Assembly: GCA_016191225.1 (NCBI GenBank) | Contig: JACPPC010000006.1 | Location: 118,191-182,190, forward strand | DNA: 64,000 nt | DNA from: Gemmatimonadota bacterium | GTDB lineage: Bacteria > Gemmatimonadota > Gemmatimonadetes > Gemmatimonadales > Gemmatimonadaceae | Reading direction: 5' to 3' | Shown here: positions 30,981 through 39,814 of the stretch, piece after piece | How the letters are laid out: each line of letters begins with the position of its first letter | Numbering within the stretch: position 1 is the first letter of the stretch | Made by a program: the position numbers and the translations under genes | Notes under the pieces: generated by a model | Told to the model about the DNA's origin: nothing | Database searches by the model: none | The model's input: the letters and a program-made list of their open reading frames with translations, nothing else

Positions 30981-32642
30981 ATGAAGTACACCCTGGTGGG
31001 TACCGAAGGCAACCTGTCGTTCGACCTGCGCGACAACGCCCCGATGATCGTGGGGCGCGCGCTGACGAGTGACATCCCGATTCCCGACCCGACCATCTCC
31101 CGGCGGCACGCCGAGGTGTCGATCGTGGACGGCAAGGTGCACGTGCGCGACCTGGGGTCGAGCAACGGCACCTTCCGCAACGGCGAGCAGATCACTGCCT
31201 CGGTGTGCGGCAACGGCGACCTGGTGGTCTTCGGCAAGGTGAGCTTCAAGCTGGAGATCATCGCCCCGGCGGGGGTGCGGTCGCCGACCCCGGCCGGCCC
31301 GCCGCCGCTTCCCGACCATGGCATGGGGGCGAGCCCCACGGCCGCTGTCGCCAGCCAAGGTCCGACGAAGATGGCCGGGGCCACGATCGTGCGAGCCCTC
31401 CCCGCCGACTTCAAGGAGGTCCTCGCGGCGTCGCTGCGCTCCAAGGAGCAGAAGGCCCTCAAGCACGACGACGTCACCGCCGAGCGCCAAGGCTCGAGCG
31501 TCCAGGAACGCCTGACCACCCTGCTCGACGTCTCGACCGAGCTCACGAAGGCGGTCTCGCTCGACGCCCTGCTGGAGAAGATCGTCGACAAGTGTTGGGG
31601 AATCTTCCCCATCGACCGCGTGGCGATCCTGCTCGGCGACGAGAGCAACGTGCTCGTCCCGAAGATCGCCAAGGACCGCAAGGGGAACACCCTCGGCACG
31701 ATGGTGCCGCAGTCGATCGCCCGCAGCGTGTTCGGCGAGCGGCAGGCGATCGTGAGCGAGGACGCGGGCGAGGACTCGCGCTTCGCCGGCCAGTCGATCG
31801 TGCTGCAGCAGGTGCGCTCGGCGATGTGCGCCCCGATGGTCGGCAGCGAGGGGCGGGCCCTCGGCGTGATCTACGCCGACTGCCTCTTCACGCGGCACCG
31901 GTTCACCGAGGACGACCTCAACTTCCTGATCGCCTTCGCCGGCATCGCCGCGGTGGCCGTCGAGAACTCGCAGTTCTCCGAGCGCATCCGCCGCGAGGCG
32001 CTGACCCGCAGCAACTTCGAGCGCTTCTTCACGCCGGGGCTCGCGGCCCGGATCGCGGCCTCCCCCGACGCGCTCAAGCTGGGCGGCGAGAAGCGCATGG
32101 TGGCGGTGCTCTTCTCCGACATCCGCGGCTTCACGGCGATGTCGGAGAAGATGGAAGCCGACGAGATGGCCAAGCTCCTCTCGGAGTACTTCACCGAGAT
32201 GGTGGAGTGCGTCTTCAAGTTCGGCGGCACGCTCGACAAGTTCATCGGCGACGCCGTGATGGCGCAGTGGGGGGCGCCGCTCTCCGAGGAGGACGATCCG
32301 GACCGCGCGATGGGCGCCGCGGTGGAGATGATGCGCGACCTCGAGCGGCTCAACATGCGATGGGCCGCCGAGGGACGCCCGCAGCTGCAGATCGGCATCG
32401 GGCTCAACTACGGCGAGGCGTTCGCGGGCAACATCGGATCCGAACGCCGCCTCGAGTACACCGTGATCGGCGACACGGTCAACACGGCCAGCCGCCTCTG
32501 CGGCGCGGCCGCCGGCGGCGAGATCCTGCTCTCCGAGGCGATGCGCAACGCGATGAAGAAGTCGCCCAGGCTCAAGAGCCACCCGCCGATGGAGCTCAAG
32601 GGGAAGAGCCATCCCCTTCCGGTCTTCAGCGTCGAGCTGTGA
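30981..32642 (+). CDS. FHA-GAF-class III adenylate cyclase
   Basis: 553-aa soluble signalling enzyme. FHA domain 1-95 binds phosphothreonine (SRRHAEV, DLGSSNGTF). A flexible Pro/Ala linker follows, then a GAF domain about 175-340 (ISLDALLEKIV-type helix, VGSEGRALGVIYAD). The cyclase domain from about 370 has both metal aspartates, Asp380 (LFSDIRGF) and Asp424 (FIGDAVMAQWG), plus GDTVNTASRL for the transition state. The purine-recognition pair appears to be Lys (LDKFIGD) and Thr (YTVIGD), favouring ATP over GTP, so cAMP is the likely product. Its TGA overlaps the next GTG, coupling it to an LPS kinase. A CATATT box lies 10 bases before the ATG. Confidence 0.9.
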   Translation: MKYTLVGTEGNLSFDLRDNAPMIVGRALTSDIPIPDPTISRRHAEVSIVDGKVHVRDLGSSNGTFRNGEQITASVCGNGDLVVFGKVSFKLEIIAPAGVRSPTPAGPPPLPDHGMGASPTAAVASQGPTKMAGATIVRALPADFKEVLAASLRSKEQKALKHDDVTAERQGSSVQERLTTLLDVSTELTKAVSLDALLEKIVDKCWGIFPIDRVAILLGDESNVLVPKIAKDRKGNTLGTMVPQSIARSVFGERQAIVSEDAGEDSRFAGQSIVLQQVRSAMCAPMVGSEGRALGVIYADCLFTRHRFTEDDLNFLIAFAGIAAVAVENSQFSERIRREALTRSNFERFFTPGLAARIAASPDALKLGGEKRMVAVLFSDIRGFTAMSEKMEADEMAKLLSEYFTEMVECVFKFGGTLDKFIGDAVMAQWGAPLSEEDDPDRAMGAAVEMMRDLERLNMRWAAEGRPQLQIGIGLNYGEAFAGNIGSERRLEYTVIGDTVNTASRLCGAAAGGEILLSEAMRNAMKKSPRLKSHPPMELKGKSHPLPVFSVEL

Positions 32643-33394
32643 CCGGCAGCGTCGCGCTGCCGCCGGGGGTCTCGGCGCTGCGCGCCGCGCACGCGACCGG
32701 CGCCGCGCGGGATGACCTGGCGGGTCCCGTCGCGGCAATCCTGGAGACCGGACGGACCCTGCATGCGTGGGCCGGGTCGCAGTCCGGCGCGAGGCCGATG
32801 CACGGACGGGGCGTGCTGTGGGCCGTGCCGATCGCCGGGCTGCGTGCGGTCGTGCGGCACTCGCGTCACGGCGGCTGGCTGGCCCCCGTCACCCGGGACT
32901 TGTTTCGCGCCCCGAGCCGGGCCCCGCACGAGATGGCGACCTCCCGCGAACTCCAGCGGCGCGGCGTGCCGACCCCCGACCTCCTCGCCTGGGCCAGCTA
33001 CCCGGCGCCGCTCGGCCTCGTGCGCGCCGACGTGGTGACGCTCGAGCTCACGGGGGGCGAGGACCTCCTGACGGCCCTCGGCCGCGCCGACCCGGCCGAG
33101 CGCGAGGGCTCGCTCGTGCCGGCGGTCGGCGAGCTCCTGGCGGCCCTGCGAAAGGCCGGGGCCTGGCATCCCGACCTCAACCTCAAGAATGTGCTGCTCA
33201 CCCCGGTCGCCCCGCGCGCCCACAAGGCCTGGGTGCTCGACGTCGACGTGGTGCAGCTCGGCGCCCCGGGCAACGAGGGGTATGCGCGGCTCAACCTCGA
33301 GCGGCTCCTGCGATCCGCGATCAAGCGCCGGCGAGAGATGCGGTCGCCGATCACTTCGGCCGACGTGGCCGCCTGGACCCGGGCCATCGGATGA
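32639..33394 (+). CDS. Kdo/WaaP-family lipopolysaccharide kinase
   Basis: 251-aa protein kinase-like enzyme that phosphorylates an inner-core LPS sugar (Kdo or heptose). Catalytic loop HPDLNLKNVLL and metal-binding VLDVDVVQLG are present; VRHSRHGGW and ATSRELQRRGVPTPDLLAW match the KdkA/WaaP N-lobe. The GTG at 32639 overlaps the cyclase stop and its own stop overlaps the following ATG, so three genes are translationally coupled. KdkA is the likeliest specific identity. Shows the cell makes LPS. Confidence 0.82.
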   Translation: MTGSVALPPGVSALRAAHATGAARDDLAGPVAAILETGRTLHAWAGSQSGARPMHGRGVLWAVPIAGLRAVVRHSRHGGWLAPVTRDLFRAPSRAPHEMATSRELQRRGVPTPDLLAWASYPAPLGLVRADVVTLELTGGEDLLTALGRADPAEREGSLVPAVGELLAALRKAGAWHPDLNLKNVLLTPVAPRAHKAWVLDVDVVQLGAPGNEGYARLNLERLLRSAIKRRREMRSPITSADVAAWTRAIG

Positions 33395-34434
33395 TCGACG
33401 CGCGGCTCGACCGGGTCGGGATCGTGATGATGAGCGCCGTCGGCGACGTGGTGCACGTGCTGCCGGTGCTCCACGCGCTCAAGCGACGCCACCCGCCGGC
33501 ACGCGTGACGTGGGTGCTGCAGCCCGGCCCGGCAATGCTCGTGCGCGGTCACCCGCTGGTGGACGAGATCCTGCTGTTCGAGCGCCAGGCCGGGCTGGGG
33601 GGCTTTCTCGGCATCCGTCGCGAGCTGGCCGCGCGCCCGTTCGACCTCGTGCTGAACCTGCAGGTGTACCTCAAGGCCGGTGTGATCACCGGATTCGCGC
33701 GGGCGCCGGTGAAGCTCGGCTTCGACCGGGCCCGCGCCCGCGACGGCAACTGGCTCTTCACGACCCACCGCATCCCGCCGCATCCCGGCGGCCAGCACGT
33801 GCAGGACCAGTACCTCGAGTTCCTCGCCGCGCTGGGGATTCCCGCGGAGCCCCTCGCGTGGGGGCTCGGGCCGTGCGACGCGGAGCGCCCGTGGCAGCGC
33901 GGGTTCTTCGCGCCCATCGAGCGGCCGGTCGCCGCCATCGTCGTGGGGACGAGCAAGCCCGACAAGGACTGGATCGCGGAGCGCTGGGCAGGGGTCTGCG
34001 ACGCGCTCTGGCACGACTTCGGCCTGCAGCCGGTGCTGTGCGGCGGCGAGTCGCCGCGCGAGCTCGCGTCGCGCGAGACCATCGTTCGCGAGTCCGCGGC
34101 GCCGGTGATCAGCGCCCTCGGAAGCGGACTGCGCAGGCTGACGGCGATCCTCGACGGCGCGGCGCTGGTGCTCTCCCCCGACACGGGCCCGCTGCACATC
34201 GGTGTCGCGCTCGACAAGCCGGTGGTGTCGCTGATCGGCTACTCGAACCCCAAGCGGGTGGGACCGTACCGCAAGTTCCACGACCTCATGATCGACGCCT
34301 ACGGCGAGCCCGGCGAGGACTACCCGATTTCGATGGAGAACCGCACCGGCCGCATGCCGCGGATCCAGGTGCGCGACGTGCTCGACAAGGTGGAGCGGTG
34401 GCGGACCGCCTACGGCCCGGCGCCGAAGCGATAG
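33391..34434 (+). CDS. Glycosyltransferase family 9 (heptosyltransferase-like)
   Basis: 347-aa GT-B enzyme adding a sugar, probably heptose, to LPS core at the cytoplasmic face. VGIVMMSAVGDVVHVLPVLH is the GT9 N-terminal loop; the C-domain has VVGTSKPDKDWIAERW and LVLSPDTGPLHIGVALDKPV, the donor-binding signature of WaaC/WaaF. ATG overlaps the LPS-kinase stop. The last 25 bases overlap the convergent maf gene. Confidence 0.87.
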   Translation: MIDARLDRVGIVMMSAVGDVVHVLPVLHALKRRHPPARVTWVLQPGPAMLVRGHPLVDEILLFERQAGLGGFLGIRRELAARPFDLVLNLQVYLKAGVITGFARAPVKLGFDRARARDGNWLFTTHRIPPHPGGQHVQDQYLEFLAALGIPAEPLAWGLGPCDAERPWQRGFFAPIERPVAAIVVGTSKPDKDWIAERWAGVCDALWHDFGLQPVLCGGESPRELASRETIVRESAAPVISALGSGLRRLTAILDGAALVLSPDTGPLHIGVALDKPVVSLIGYSNPKRVGPYRKFHDLMIDAYGEPGEDYPISMENRTGRMPRIQVRDVLDKVERWRTAYGPAPKR

Positions 34435-35000
34435 TCCACGCCGACCGCGGCCAGGAGCGCCACGAGGCGGCGGAGGCCGAGGCCCATCACCGAGAAGTAG
34501 TCGCCGTGGATCCGCTCGACGATCGTGGCGCCGAATCCCTGGATGCCGTAGGCGCCGGCCTTGTCCATCGGCTCGCCGGTGGCGACGTAGGCGGCGATCT
34601 CGGCGTCCGAGAGGTCACGGAACGTCACCTCCACCCGCTCCACCGCCGACGCCGTGCGCCCGCCGCGCGAGACCGCCATGCCGGTCAGGACGGTGTGCGT
34701 GTGGCCGGCGAGCCGCCGCAGCATCGCCCGGGCCTCCGCCGTCGAGCCCGGCTTGCCGAGGATCTCGTCGTCGAGCACCACGGTGGTGTCGGCGGCAATG
34801 ACGACGGCCGCGGGGTGTCGCGCCGCGATGACCGCCGCCTTCTCCCGCGCCAGCCGCTCCACGTAGGCGTCGGGGCGCTCGCCGGCCCGCACGTCCTCGT
34901 TCACGTCGGCGGGGGCGACGGTGTGCGCGATCCCCGCGAGGGCCAGCAGGTCGCGACGCCGCGGCGACGCGCTGGCCAGTATCATTGGCGGCAGGTTCAT
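34410..35000 (-). CDS. maf: Maf-family nucleotide pyrophosphatase
   Basis: 196-aa house-cleaning enzyme hydrolysing dTTP/UTP or modified nucleotides. Begins MNLPPMILASASPRRRDLL, the Maf signature; ADTTVVLDDEILGKPG carries the catalytic Asp, and DKAGAYGIQGFG the conserved substrate loop. The YhdE-like (dTTP/UTP) type is favoured by this loop. A GTGACC-17-TAACCT promoter candidate ends 9 bases before the ATG. No Shine-Dalgarno was seen. Confidence 0.95.
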   Translation of the reverse strand: MNLPPMILASASPRRRDLLALAGIAHTVAPADVNEDVRAGERPDAYVERLAREKAAVIAARHPAAVVIAADTTVVLDDEILGKPGSTAEARAMLRRLAGHTHTVLTGMAVSRGGRTASAVERVEVTFRDLSDAEIAAYVATGEPMDKAGAYGIQGFGATIVERIHGDYFSVMGLGLRRLVALLAAVGVDYRFGAGP

Positions 35001-35009
35001 CCGGCCCTA

Positions 35010-35038
35010 AGGTTACCGTGACGACCGCGCGAGGTCAC
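35010..35038 (-). promoter_or_regulatory. Candidate promoter of maf with near-leaderless start
   Basis: On the minus strand GTGACC (35038-35033), 17 bases and TAACCT (35015-35010). The -10 ends nine bases before the maf ATG, so the transcript would start two or three bases from the codon. The same A+T patch reads TAAGGT on the plus strand and may serve the divergent gene. Confidence 0.35.
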
Positions 35039-35041
35039 CTG

Positions 35042-36001
35042 ATGTCCCCCGTTCGCCTCCGCACCCTGCTCTCCACGCTCGTGGCGCTCGTGGCGCCCGC
35101 GGCGCTGCCGGCCGGGTCGCCCGGCCAGCAGGTGCCGGACACCACCTTCGTTCCGCGGGAAATCGTGTCCCCCTGGCTCCGCGGCGAGGGACCAGTGCTG
35201 CTCCTCGACGAGGCGCACCACAACTTCCACACCGTGGCGGGCCGGTACGCCGCGTTCGCCCGGCTCGCGTCGCGCACCGGGTTCCGCGTGCGCCCGGGGA
35301 GGGCGCCGTTCACCGACTCGCTCCTCTCCGGCGTCCGCGTGCTGGTGATCGCGAATGCCCTGAATGCCGTGAACGAGAACGGCAACTGGGCCGCCCCGAA
35401 CCCGAGCGCCTTCACGCCGGACGAGATCGCCGCGGTGCGGCGGTTCGTGGAGCGGGGGGGTGGCCTCCTGCTGGTGGCCGATCACATGCCCTTCGGCGGT
35501 GCGGTGGAGGCGCTGGGAGCGGCGATGGGCCTCCAGTGGCTGAACGGCTTCGCCATGGACAGCGCGCGGCAGGGGCTGTTCACGGCGACCCGAGCCTCGG
35601 GGCTCGCGACGCACGCCGTCACCACCGGCGTGCGTCCCGCCGACCGCATCGATTCGCTCCGAATCTTCACGGGGTCGGCGCTCCGGCTGCTCGAGCCGGG
35701 TGAGCCGCTGATCGCGCTCCCCCCCGGCATGCGGGTGCTGATGCCCGACAGCGCGTGGGCGTTCAGCGGGCGCACCCAAAGCGTCGACGGCCGGGGCTGG
35801 CTGATGGGGGCGGCCCGCAAGGTCGGGCGGGGCCGCGTGGTGGCCCTCGGCGAGGCCGCGATGCTCTCCGCGCAGCGGCAGGGGCCCCGGCAGCGGCCGA
35901 TGGGCTTCAACGACCCCACGGCGCCGCAGAACGCCCAGTTCGCCTTCAACGTGATGCGATGGCTGTCGGGGGAATTCGATGCGCCGGCGTCGAGGCGCTA
36001 G
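35042..36001 (+). CDS. Secreted protein with DUF4350-like domain
   Basis: 319 aa; residues 1-28 are a signal peptide ([20 protein letters not shown]). The rest resembles a DUF4350 / GATase-like flavodoxin fold: [60 protein letters not shown] and [12 protein letters not shown]. The His-rich DEAHHNFHT is striking, but I know no established activity for the family. GAGGT before the ATG supports the start at 35042. Its TAG shares CTAG with the dtd stop on the other strand. Confidence 0.7.
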   Translation: MSPVRLRTLLSTLVALVAPAALPAGSPGQQVPDTTFVPREIVSPWLRGEGPVLLLDEAHHNFHTVAGRYAAFARLASRTGFRVRPGRAPFTDSLLSGVRVLVIANALNAVNENGNWAAPNPSAFTPDEIAAVRRFVERGGGLLLVADHMPFGGAVEALGAAMGLQWLNGFAMDSARQGLFTATRASGLATHAVTTGVRPADRIDSLRIFTGSALRLLEPGEPLIALPPGMRVLMPDSAWAFSGRTQSVDGRGWLMGAARKVGRGRVVALGEAAMLSAQRQGPRQRPMGFNDPTAPQNAQFAFNVMRWLSGEFDAPASRR

Positions 36002-36453
36002 CGCTCCAGCCAGAGCGTCACCGGGCCGTCGTTCACGAGCTCGACGTCCATCATGGCGCCGAACTCGCCGGTGGCCACGGTGAGGCCCCGCTCGCGCAGC
36101 AGGGTCACGAACCGCTCGTAGAGCGGAACGGCGACCTCGGGGCGCGCGGCGTCGATGAAGCTGGGCCGGCGTCCCTTCTGCGTGTCGCCGTAGAGCGTGA
36201 ACTGCGAGACGACGAGCACCGCCCCGCCGACGTCGGCGAGGGCGAGGTTCATCTTGTCGTCGGCGTCGGCGAAGAGGCGCAGGCCATGGACCTTCTCGGC
36301 CATCCAGGCCACCTGCGCCTCGGTGTCGGCGTGCGTGAAGCCGACCAGCAGCGCGAAGCCGCGCCCGATCGCCCCGGCCGTGCGCGGCGCCCCGCCCCCG
36401 CCGGGGCGGATGCGAACCTCGGCTCGCGAGACGCGCTGCAGGAGGACGCGCGT
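35998..36453 (-). CDS. dtd: D-aminoacyl-tRNA deacylase with apparent ACG start
   Basis: Removes D-amino acids wrongly attached to tRNA. The catalytic SQFTLYGD and the NDGPVTLWL cross-subunit motif are present. The first canonical start in frame is GTG 36312, giving only 104 aa. However, the frame upstream clearly encodes the missing N-terminus: [14 protein letters not shown], then an insertion (PGGGGAPRT), then [20 protein letters not shown]. This ends at an ACG (36453-36451) exactly where the family Met should be, seven bases after the glmS stop. I annotate the 151-codon form. Either ACG initiates by coupling to glmS, or ATG has mutated, or the base is a sequence error. Confidence 0.82.
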   Translation of the reverse strand, partial: TRVLLQRVSRAEVRIRPGGGGAPRTAGAIGRGFALLVGFTHADTEAQVAWMAEKVHGLRLFADADDKMNLALADVGGAVLVVSQFTLYGDTQKGRRPSFIDAARPEVAVPLYERFVTLLRERGLTVATGEFGAMMDVELVNDGPVTLWLER

Positions 36454-36460
36454 GGCGGCG

Positions 36461-38287
36461 CTACTCGACGGTGACCGACTTGGCCAGGTTGCGTGGCTGG
36501 TCCACGTTGGAGCCGCGCTTGACCGCGATGTAGTACGCCAGCAGCTGCAGCGGCACCGAGGCCAGGATCGGCGACAGCATCTCGATCGTCTGCGGGATCC
36601 GGAACTCGTAGTCGATCTTGCCGACGAGGCTCGGCTCGGCCTGCGAGGTGATGGCGATCACCTTGCCCTTGCGCGCCTTCACCTCCTGCACGTTCGACAC
36701 GATCTTGTCGAACACGGAGTCGTGGGGCGCGATGCAGACCACCGGCATCATCTCGTCGATCAGGGCGATCGGGCCGTGCTTCATCTCGGCCGCGGGATAG
36801 CCCTCCGCGTGGATGTACGAGATTTCCTTGAGCTTCAGCGCCCCCTCGAGCGCGGCGGGGAAGTTGTAGCCCCGCCCGAGGTACAGGAAGTTCTGCGCCC
36901 GCTTGAACTCCTCGGCGAGCTGCTCGATCTCGTCCGCCCGGTCGAGGATCGACTGGATCTGGCCCGGCAACGCCTGCAGCGCCTCGACGATCCGGCGGCC
37001 GTTCATGATCGACAGGTCGCGCAGACGGCCGACCTTGAGCGTGAGCAGCGCCAGCGCCACCACCTGGCTGGTGAAGGCCTTGGTGCTGGCGACACCGATC
37101 TCCGGCCCGGCATGGATGTAGATGCCGCCGTCCGCCTCGCGGGCGATCGTCGAGCCGACCTGGTTCACGATGCCGAGGGTGCGGGCCCCGCGCCGCTTGG
37201 CCTCGCGCATCGCGGCCAGGGTGTCGGCCGTCTCCCCCGACTGCGACATCACGATGCAGAGGGTGCGCTCGTCGACGATCGGGTTGCGGTAGCGGAACTC
37301 GCTCGCGTACTCGACCTCCACCGGGATGCGCGCCAGTTCCTCGAACATGTGCTCGCCGATCAACGCCGAGTGCCAGCTCGTGCCGCAGGCCGTGATCACG
37401 ATGTTGTCGAAGAACAGCAGCTCCTCGTCCGTCAGGTTCAGGCCGCCGAGCTTGGAGGTGCCGTCCTCGGGGAGGAGGCGGCCGCGCATCGTGTTCTCGA
37501 TCGTCGTCGGCTGCTCGAAGATCTCCTTGAGCATGAAGTGCGCGTAGCCGCCGCGCTCGATCTGCCCGAGATCCCAGTCGATCCGGCTCACCGCCTTGTC
37601 GAGCTGGGTCGCGCTCATGTCGAGGATCTTGTAGCCGTTGCGGTCGAGCACCGCGAGGTCGCCGTCATCGAGGTACACGACCTCGCGCGTGTACGACAGG
37701 ATCGCCGACGCGTCGCTGGCCACGAAGTACTCGTTCTCCCCGAGGCCGATCAGGAGCGGGCTGCCCTTGCGCGCCGCCACGATCTTGTCCGGCTCCTTGC
37801 TGCAGATCACGGCGATGCCGTACGTCCCCTCGACGTGCTCGAGGGCCCGGATCACCGCGTCCTCCAGCTTGCCGGTGTACATCTCCTGGATCAGGTGCGC
37901 GAGCACCTCGGTGTCGGTCTCGGAGGTGAAGACGTAGCCGCTCGCCTCGAGCCGCGCCTTGAGCGCCGTCGCGTTCTCGATGATGCCGTTGTGCACCACC
38001 GCGATCGACTTGTCGGTGCTGGTGTGCGGGTGCGCGTTCAGCTCCGTCGGCGCGCCGTGCGTCGCCCAGCGCGTGTGGGCGATGCCCAGCGTCCCCACCA
38101 GCGGCTCGGCGTTCAGCATCGCCTCCAGCTTCACGATCTTGCCCGGCGCCCGGCGCGTGTCCACGCCCTTGCCGTTCATCACGGCCACCCCGGCCGAGTC
38201 GTAGCCGCGGTACTCGAGGCGCTTCAGCCCGTCGATCAGCAGCGGCGTTGCCACCCGGGGGCCGACATATCCGACGATTCCACACAT
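36461..38287 (-). CDS. glmS: Glutamine-fructose-6-phosphate aminotransferase (isomerizing)
   Basis: Makes glucosamine-6-phosphate from fructose-6-phosphate and glutamine, the entry to cell wall and LPS amino sugars. 608 aa. Start is fixed by MCGIVGYVG: the Cys after Met is the glutaminase nucleophile, exposed after Met removal. [27 protein letters not shown] follow. The two SIS domains contain [23 protein letters not shown], and the C-terminus ends LAKSVTVE. No glmS ribozyme is evident in the 47 bases upstream. It lies between glmM and dtd on one strand. Confidence 0.97.
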   Translation of the reverse strand: MCGIVGYVGPRVATPLLIDGLKRLEYRGYDSAGVAVMNGKGVDTRRAPGKIVKLEAMLNAEPLVGTLGIAHTRWATHGAPTELNAHPHTSTDKSIAVVHNGIIENATALKARLEASGYVFTSETDTEVLAHLIQEMYTGKLEDAVIRALEHVEGTYGIAVICSKEPDKIVAARKGSPLLIGLGENEYFVASDASAILSYTREVVYLDDGDLAVLDRNGYKILDMSATQLDKAVSRIDWDLGQIERGGYAHFMLKEIFEQPTTIENTMRGRLLPEDGTSKLGGLNLTDEELLFFDNIVITACGTSWHSALIGEHMFEELARIPVEVEYASEFRYRNPIVDERTLCIVMSQSGETADTLAAMREAKRRGARTLGIVNQVGSTIAREADGGIYIHAGPEIGVASTKAFTSQVVALALLTLKVGRLRDLSIMNGRRIVEALQALPGQIQSILDRADEIEQLAEEFKRAQNFLYLGRGYNFPAALEGALKLKEISYIHAEGYPAAEMKHGPIALIDEMMPVVCIAPHDSVFDKIVSNVQEVKARKGKVIAITSQAEPSLVGKIDYEFRIPQTIEMLSPILASVPLQLLAYYIAVKRGSNVDQPRNLAKSVTVE

Positions 38288-38334
38288 GTTCCGCTGTCCG
38301 CCTGAAGTTGTGCTACACGAAGTTCGGCGCCGTC

Positions 38335-39708
38335 CTACGCCCGCGCCAGCGCATCGAGCGGCGCGCGCGAGCGGCGGACCAGGTCGCGGGCGTCCGCCGC
38401 CGAGGGACCCTCGGCGATCACCCGCACGATCGGTTCGGTGCCCGAGGGCCGCACGTGCACCCAGCGGTCCGGCCACGACAGCCGGAGTCCATCCTGCGTG
38501 TCCACCGTTGCCCCCGGAAAGGCCCCCTTCAGCGCGTCGTACACCGCCTCGAGGCTCCCCGCCGGCCGGTCCAGCTTGTCCTTCACGATCGCGTAGCGCG
38601 GGTACTCGCCGACGATCGCAGACAAGGGACGCGCATCCTCCCGCAACAGTTGCAAGACCAGGGCCACGCCGACCGGGGCGTCGCGCCCCAGGTGCAGCTC
38701 CGGCAGGATCACCCCGCCGTTGCCCTCGCCCCCGATCGGCGACCGCTCCGCCCGCATCCGGACCGCCACGTTCACTTCGCCCACCGGCGCCCGGATCACC
38801 CGCGAACCGCCCCGCTCGGCCACGTCGTCGAGGATCCGGCTCGTCGAGAGGTTGGTCACCACCGGCCCCTTGCGGTGTCGCAGCACGACACGTGTCGCGA
38901 GGGCCAGCGTCCAGTCCTCCCCGATCGCCCGGCCCCCCTCGTCCACGAGGGCCAGCCGGTCCACGTCAGGGTCCACCGCCAGCCCGACATCCGCTCCCGT
39001 GCGGGCCACCAGTGCCTCGAGGTCACGAAGATTCTCCGCCACCGGCTCCGGCGAGCGCGGGAAGCGCCCGTCGGTCTCGAGCCCGATCGCCGTCACCCGG
39101 CAGCCGAGCCTCTCCAGGAGTCTCGGCACGATCGTGGCCCCCGCCCCATGGCAGCAGTCGAGGGCCACCGAGAATTGCCGCCCCCGGATCCCCGGCACGT
39201 CGAGGAACGGCAGCGCCAGGATCTGGTCGAGGTGGCGGTTGCACGCCTCCGTGTCCGTTCGCACCGCGCCGAGCTGGTCCCACGTCGCGCGGGCGAAGCC
39301 GGCCTCGACCGACGCGCGCATGCTCGCCGACTCGGCGCCGTCGAGGAAGAGCCCGGTGGGGGCGATGAACTTGAGCGCGTTCCACTCGACCGGGTTGTGG
39401 CTCGCCGTGATGGCCAGCCCCCCGGCGGCATGATGGTGTTCCACCGCCAGCTGCACCGTGGGCGTTGGTGCCATCCCGATGTCGATCACGTCACACCCCA
39501 CCGACTGCAGCGCGGCCAGCACGACCCGGTGGAACATCGGGCCCGAGACGCGGCTGTCGCGGCCGACGACGATCGCGTGGCTCGCGTGCCGTCCCCGGGC
39601 CCACGCACCGAACCCCGCGGCAAAGGTCGCCACGACCTCGGGCGTGAGCGCCTCGCCCACCCGGCCGCGGACCCCCGACACGCTCACCATCAGCCCTTCG
39701 TACACCAT
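38335..39708 (-). CDS. glmM: Phosphoglucosamine mutase, archaeal-type
   Basis: Interconverts glucosamine-6-phosphate and glucosamine-1-phosphate; 457 aa. [17 protein letters not shown]-terminus, active Ser103 in ITASHNP, metal-binding [11 protein letters not shown], sugar loop [12 protein letters not shown] and phosphate loop [11 protein letters not shown]. The GEGNGG loop and [14 protein letters not shown] match the archaeal-type GlmM/PGM-PMM group (TIGR03990) rather than classical bacterial GlmM. Position directly before glmS supports the glucosamine role; a phosphomannomutase role is the main alternative. ATG 39708 has GAGGAG 9 bases upstream; an internal ATG at 39690 is possible. Confidence 0.9.
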   Translation of the reverse strand: MVYEGLMVSVSGVRGRVGEALTPEVVATFAAGFGAWARGRHASHAIVVGRDSRVSGPMFHRVVLAALQSVGCDVIDIGMAPTPTVQLAVEHHHAAGGLAITASHNPVEWNALKFIAPTGLFLDGAESASMRASVEAGFARATWDQLGAVRTDTEACNRHLDQILALPFLDVPGIRGRQFSVALDCCHGAGATIVPRLLERLGCRVTAIGLETDGRFPRSPEPVAENLRDLEALVARTGADVGLAVDPDVDRLALVDEGGRAIGEDWTLALATRVVLRHRKGPVVTNLSTSRILDDVAERGGSRVIRAPVGEVNVAVRMRAERSPIGGEGNGGVILPELHLGRDAPVGVALVLQLLREDARPLSAIVGEYPRYAIVKDKLDRPAGSLEAVYDALKGAFPGATVDTQDGLRLSWPDRWVHVRPSGTEPIVRVIAEGPSAADARDLVRRSRAPLDALARA

Positions 39709-39814
39709 CCAGTACCGCTCCTCGAAGCAAGCTGCCGGAAAGATAGCAAAGGTACCGCAACCTCTAGCGCTTTCAAGATTTGCGCGTGCCTTTACGGGGC
39801 GTCGGCGGCGTCCT

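Noticed and set aside
38288..38334. glmS ribozyme upstream of glmS
   Set aside because: Only 47 bases separate glmM and glmS, too short for the ribozyme.
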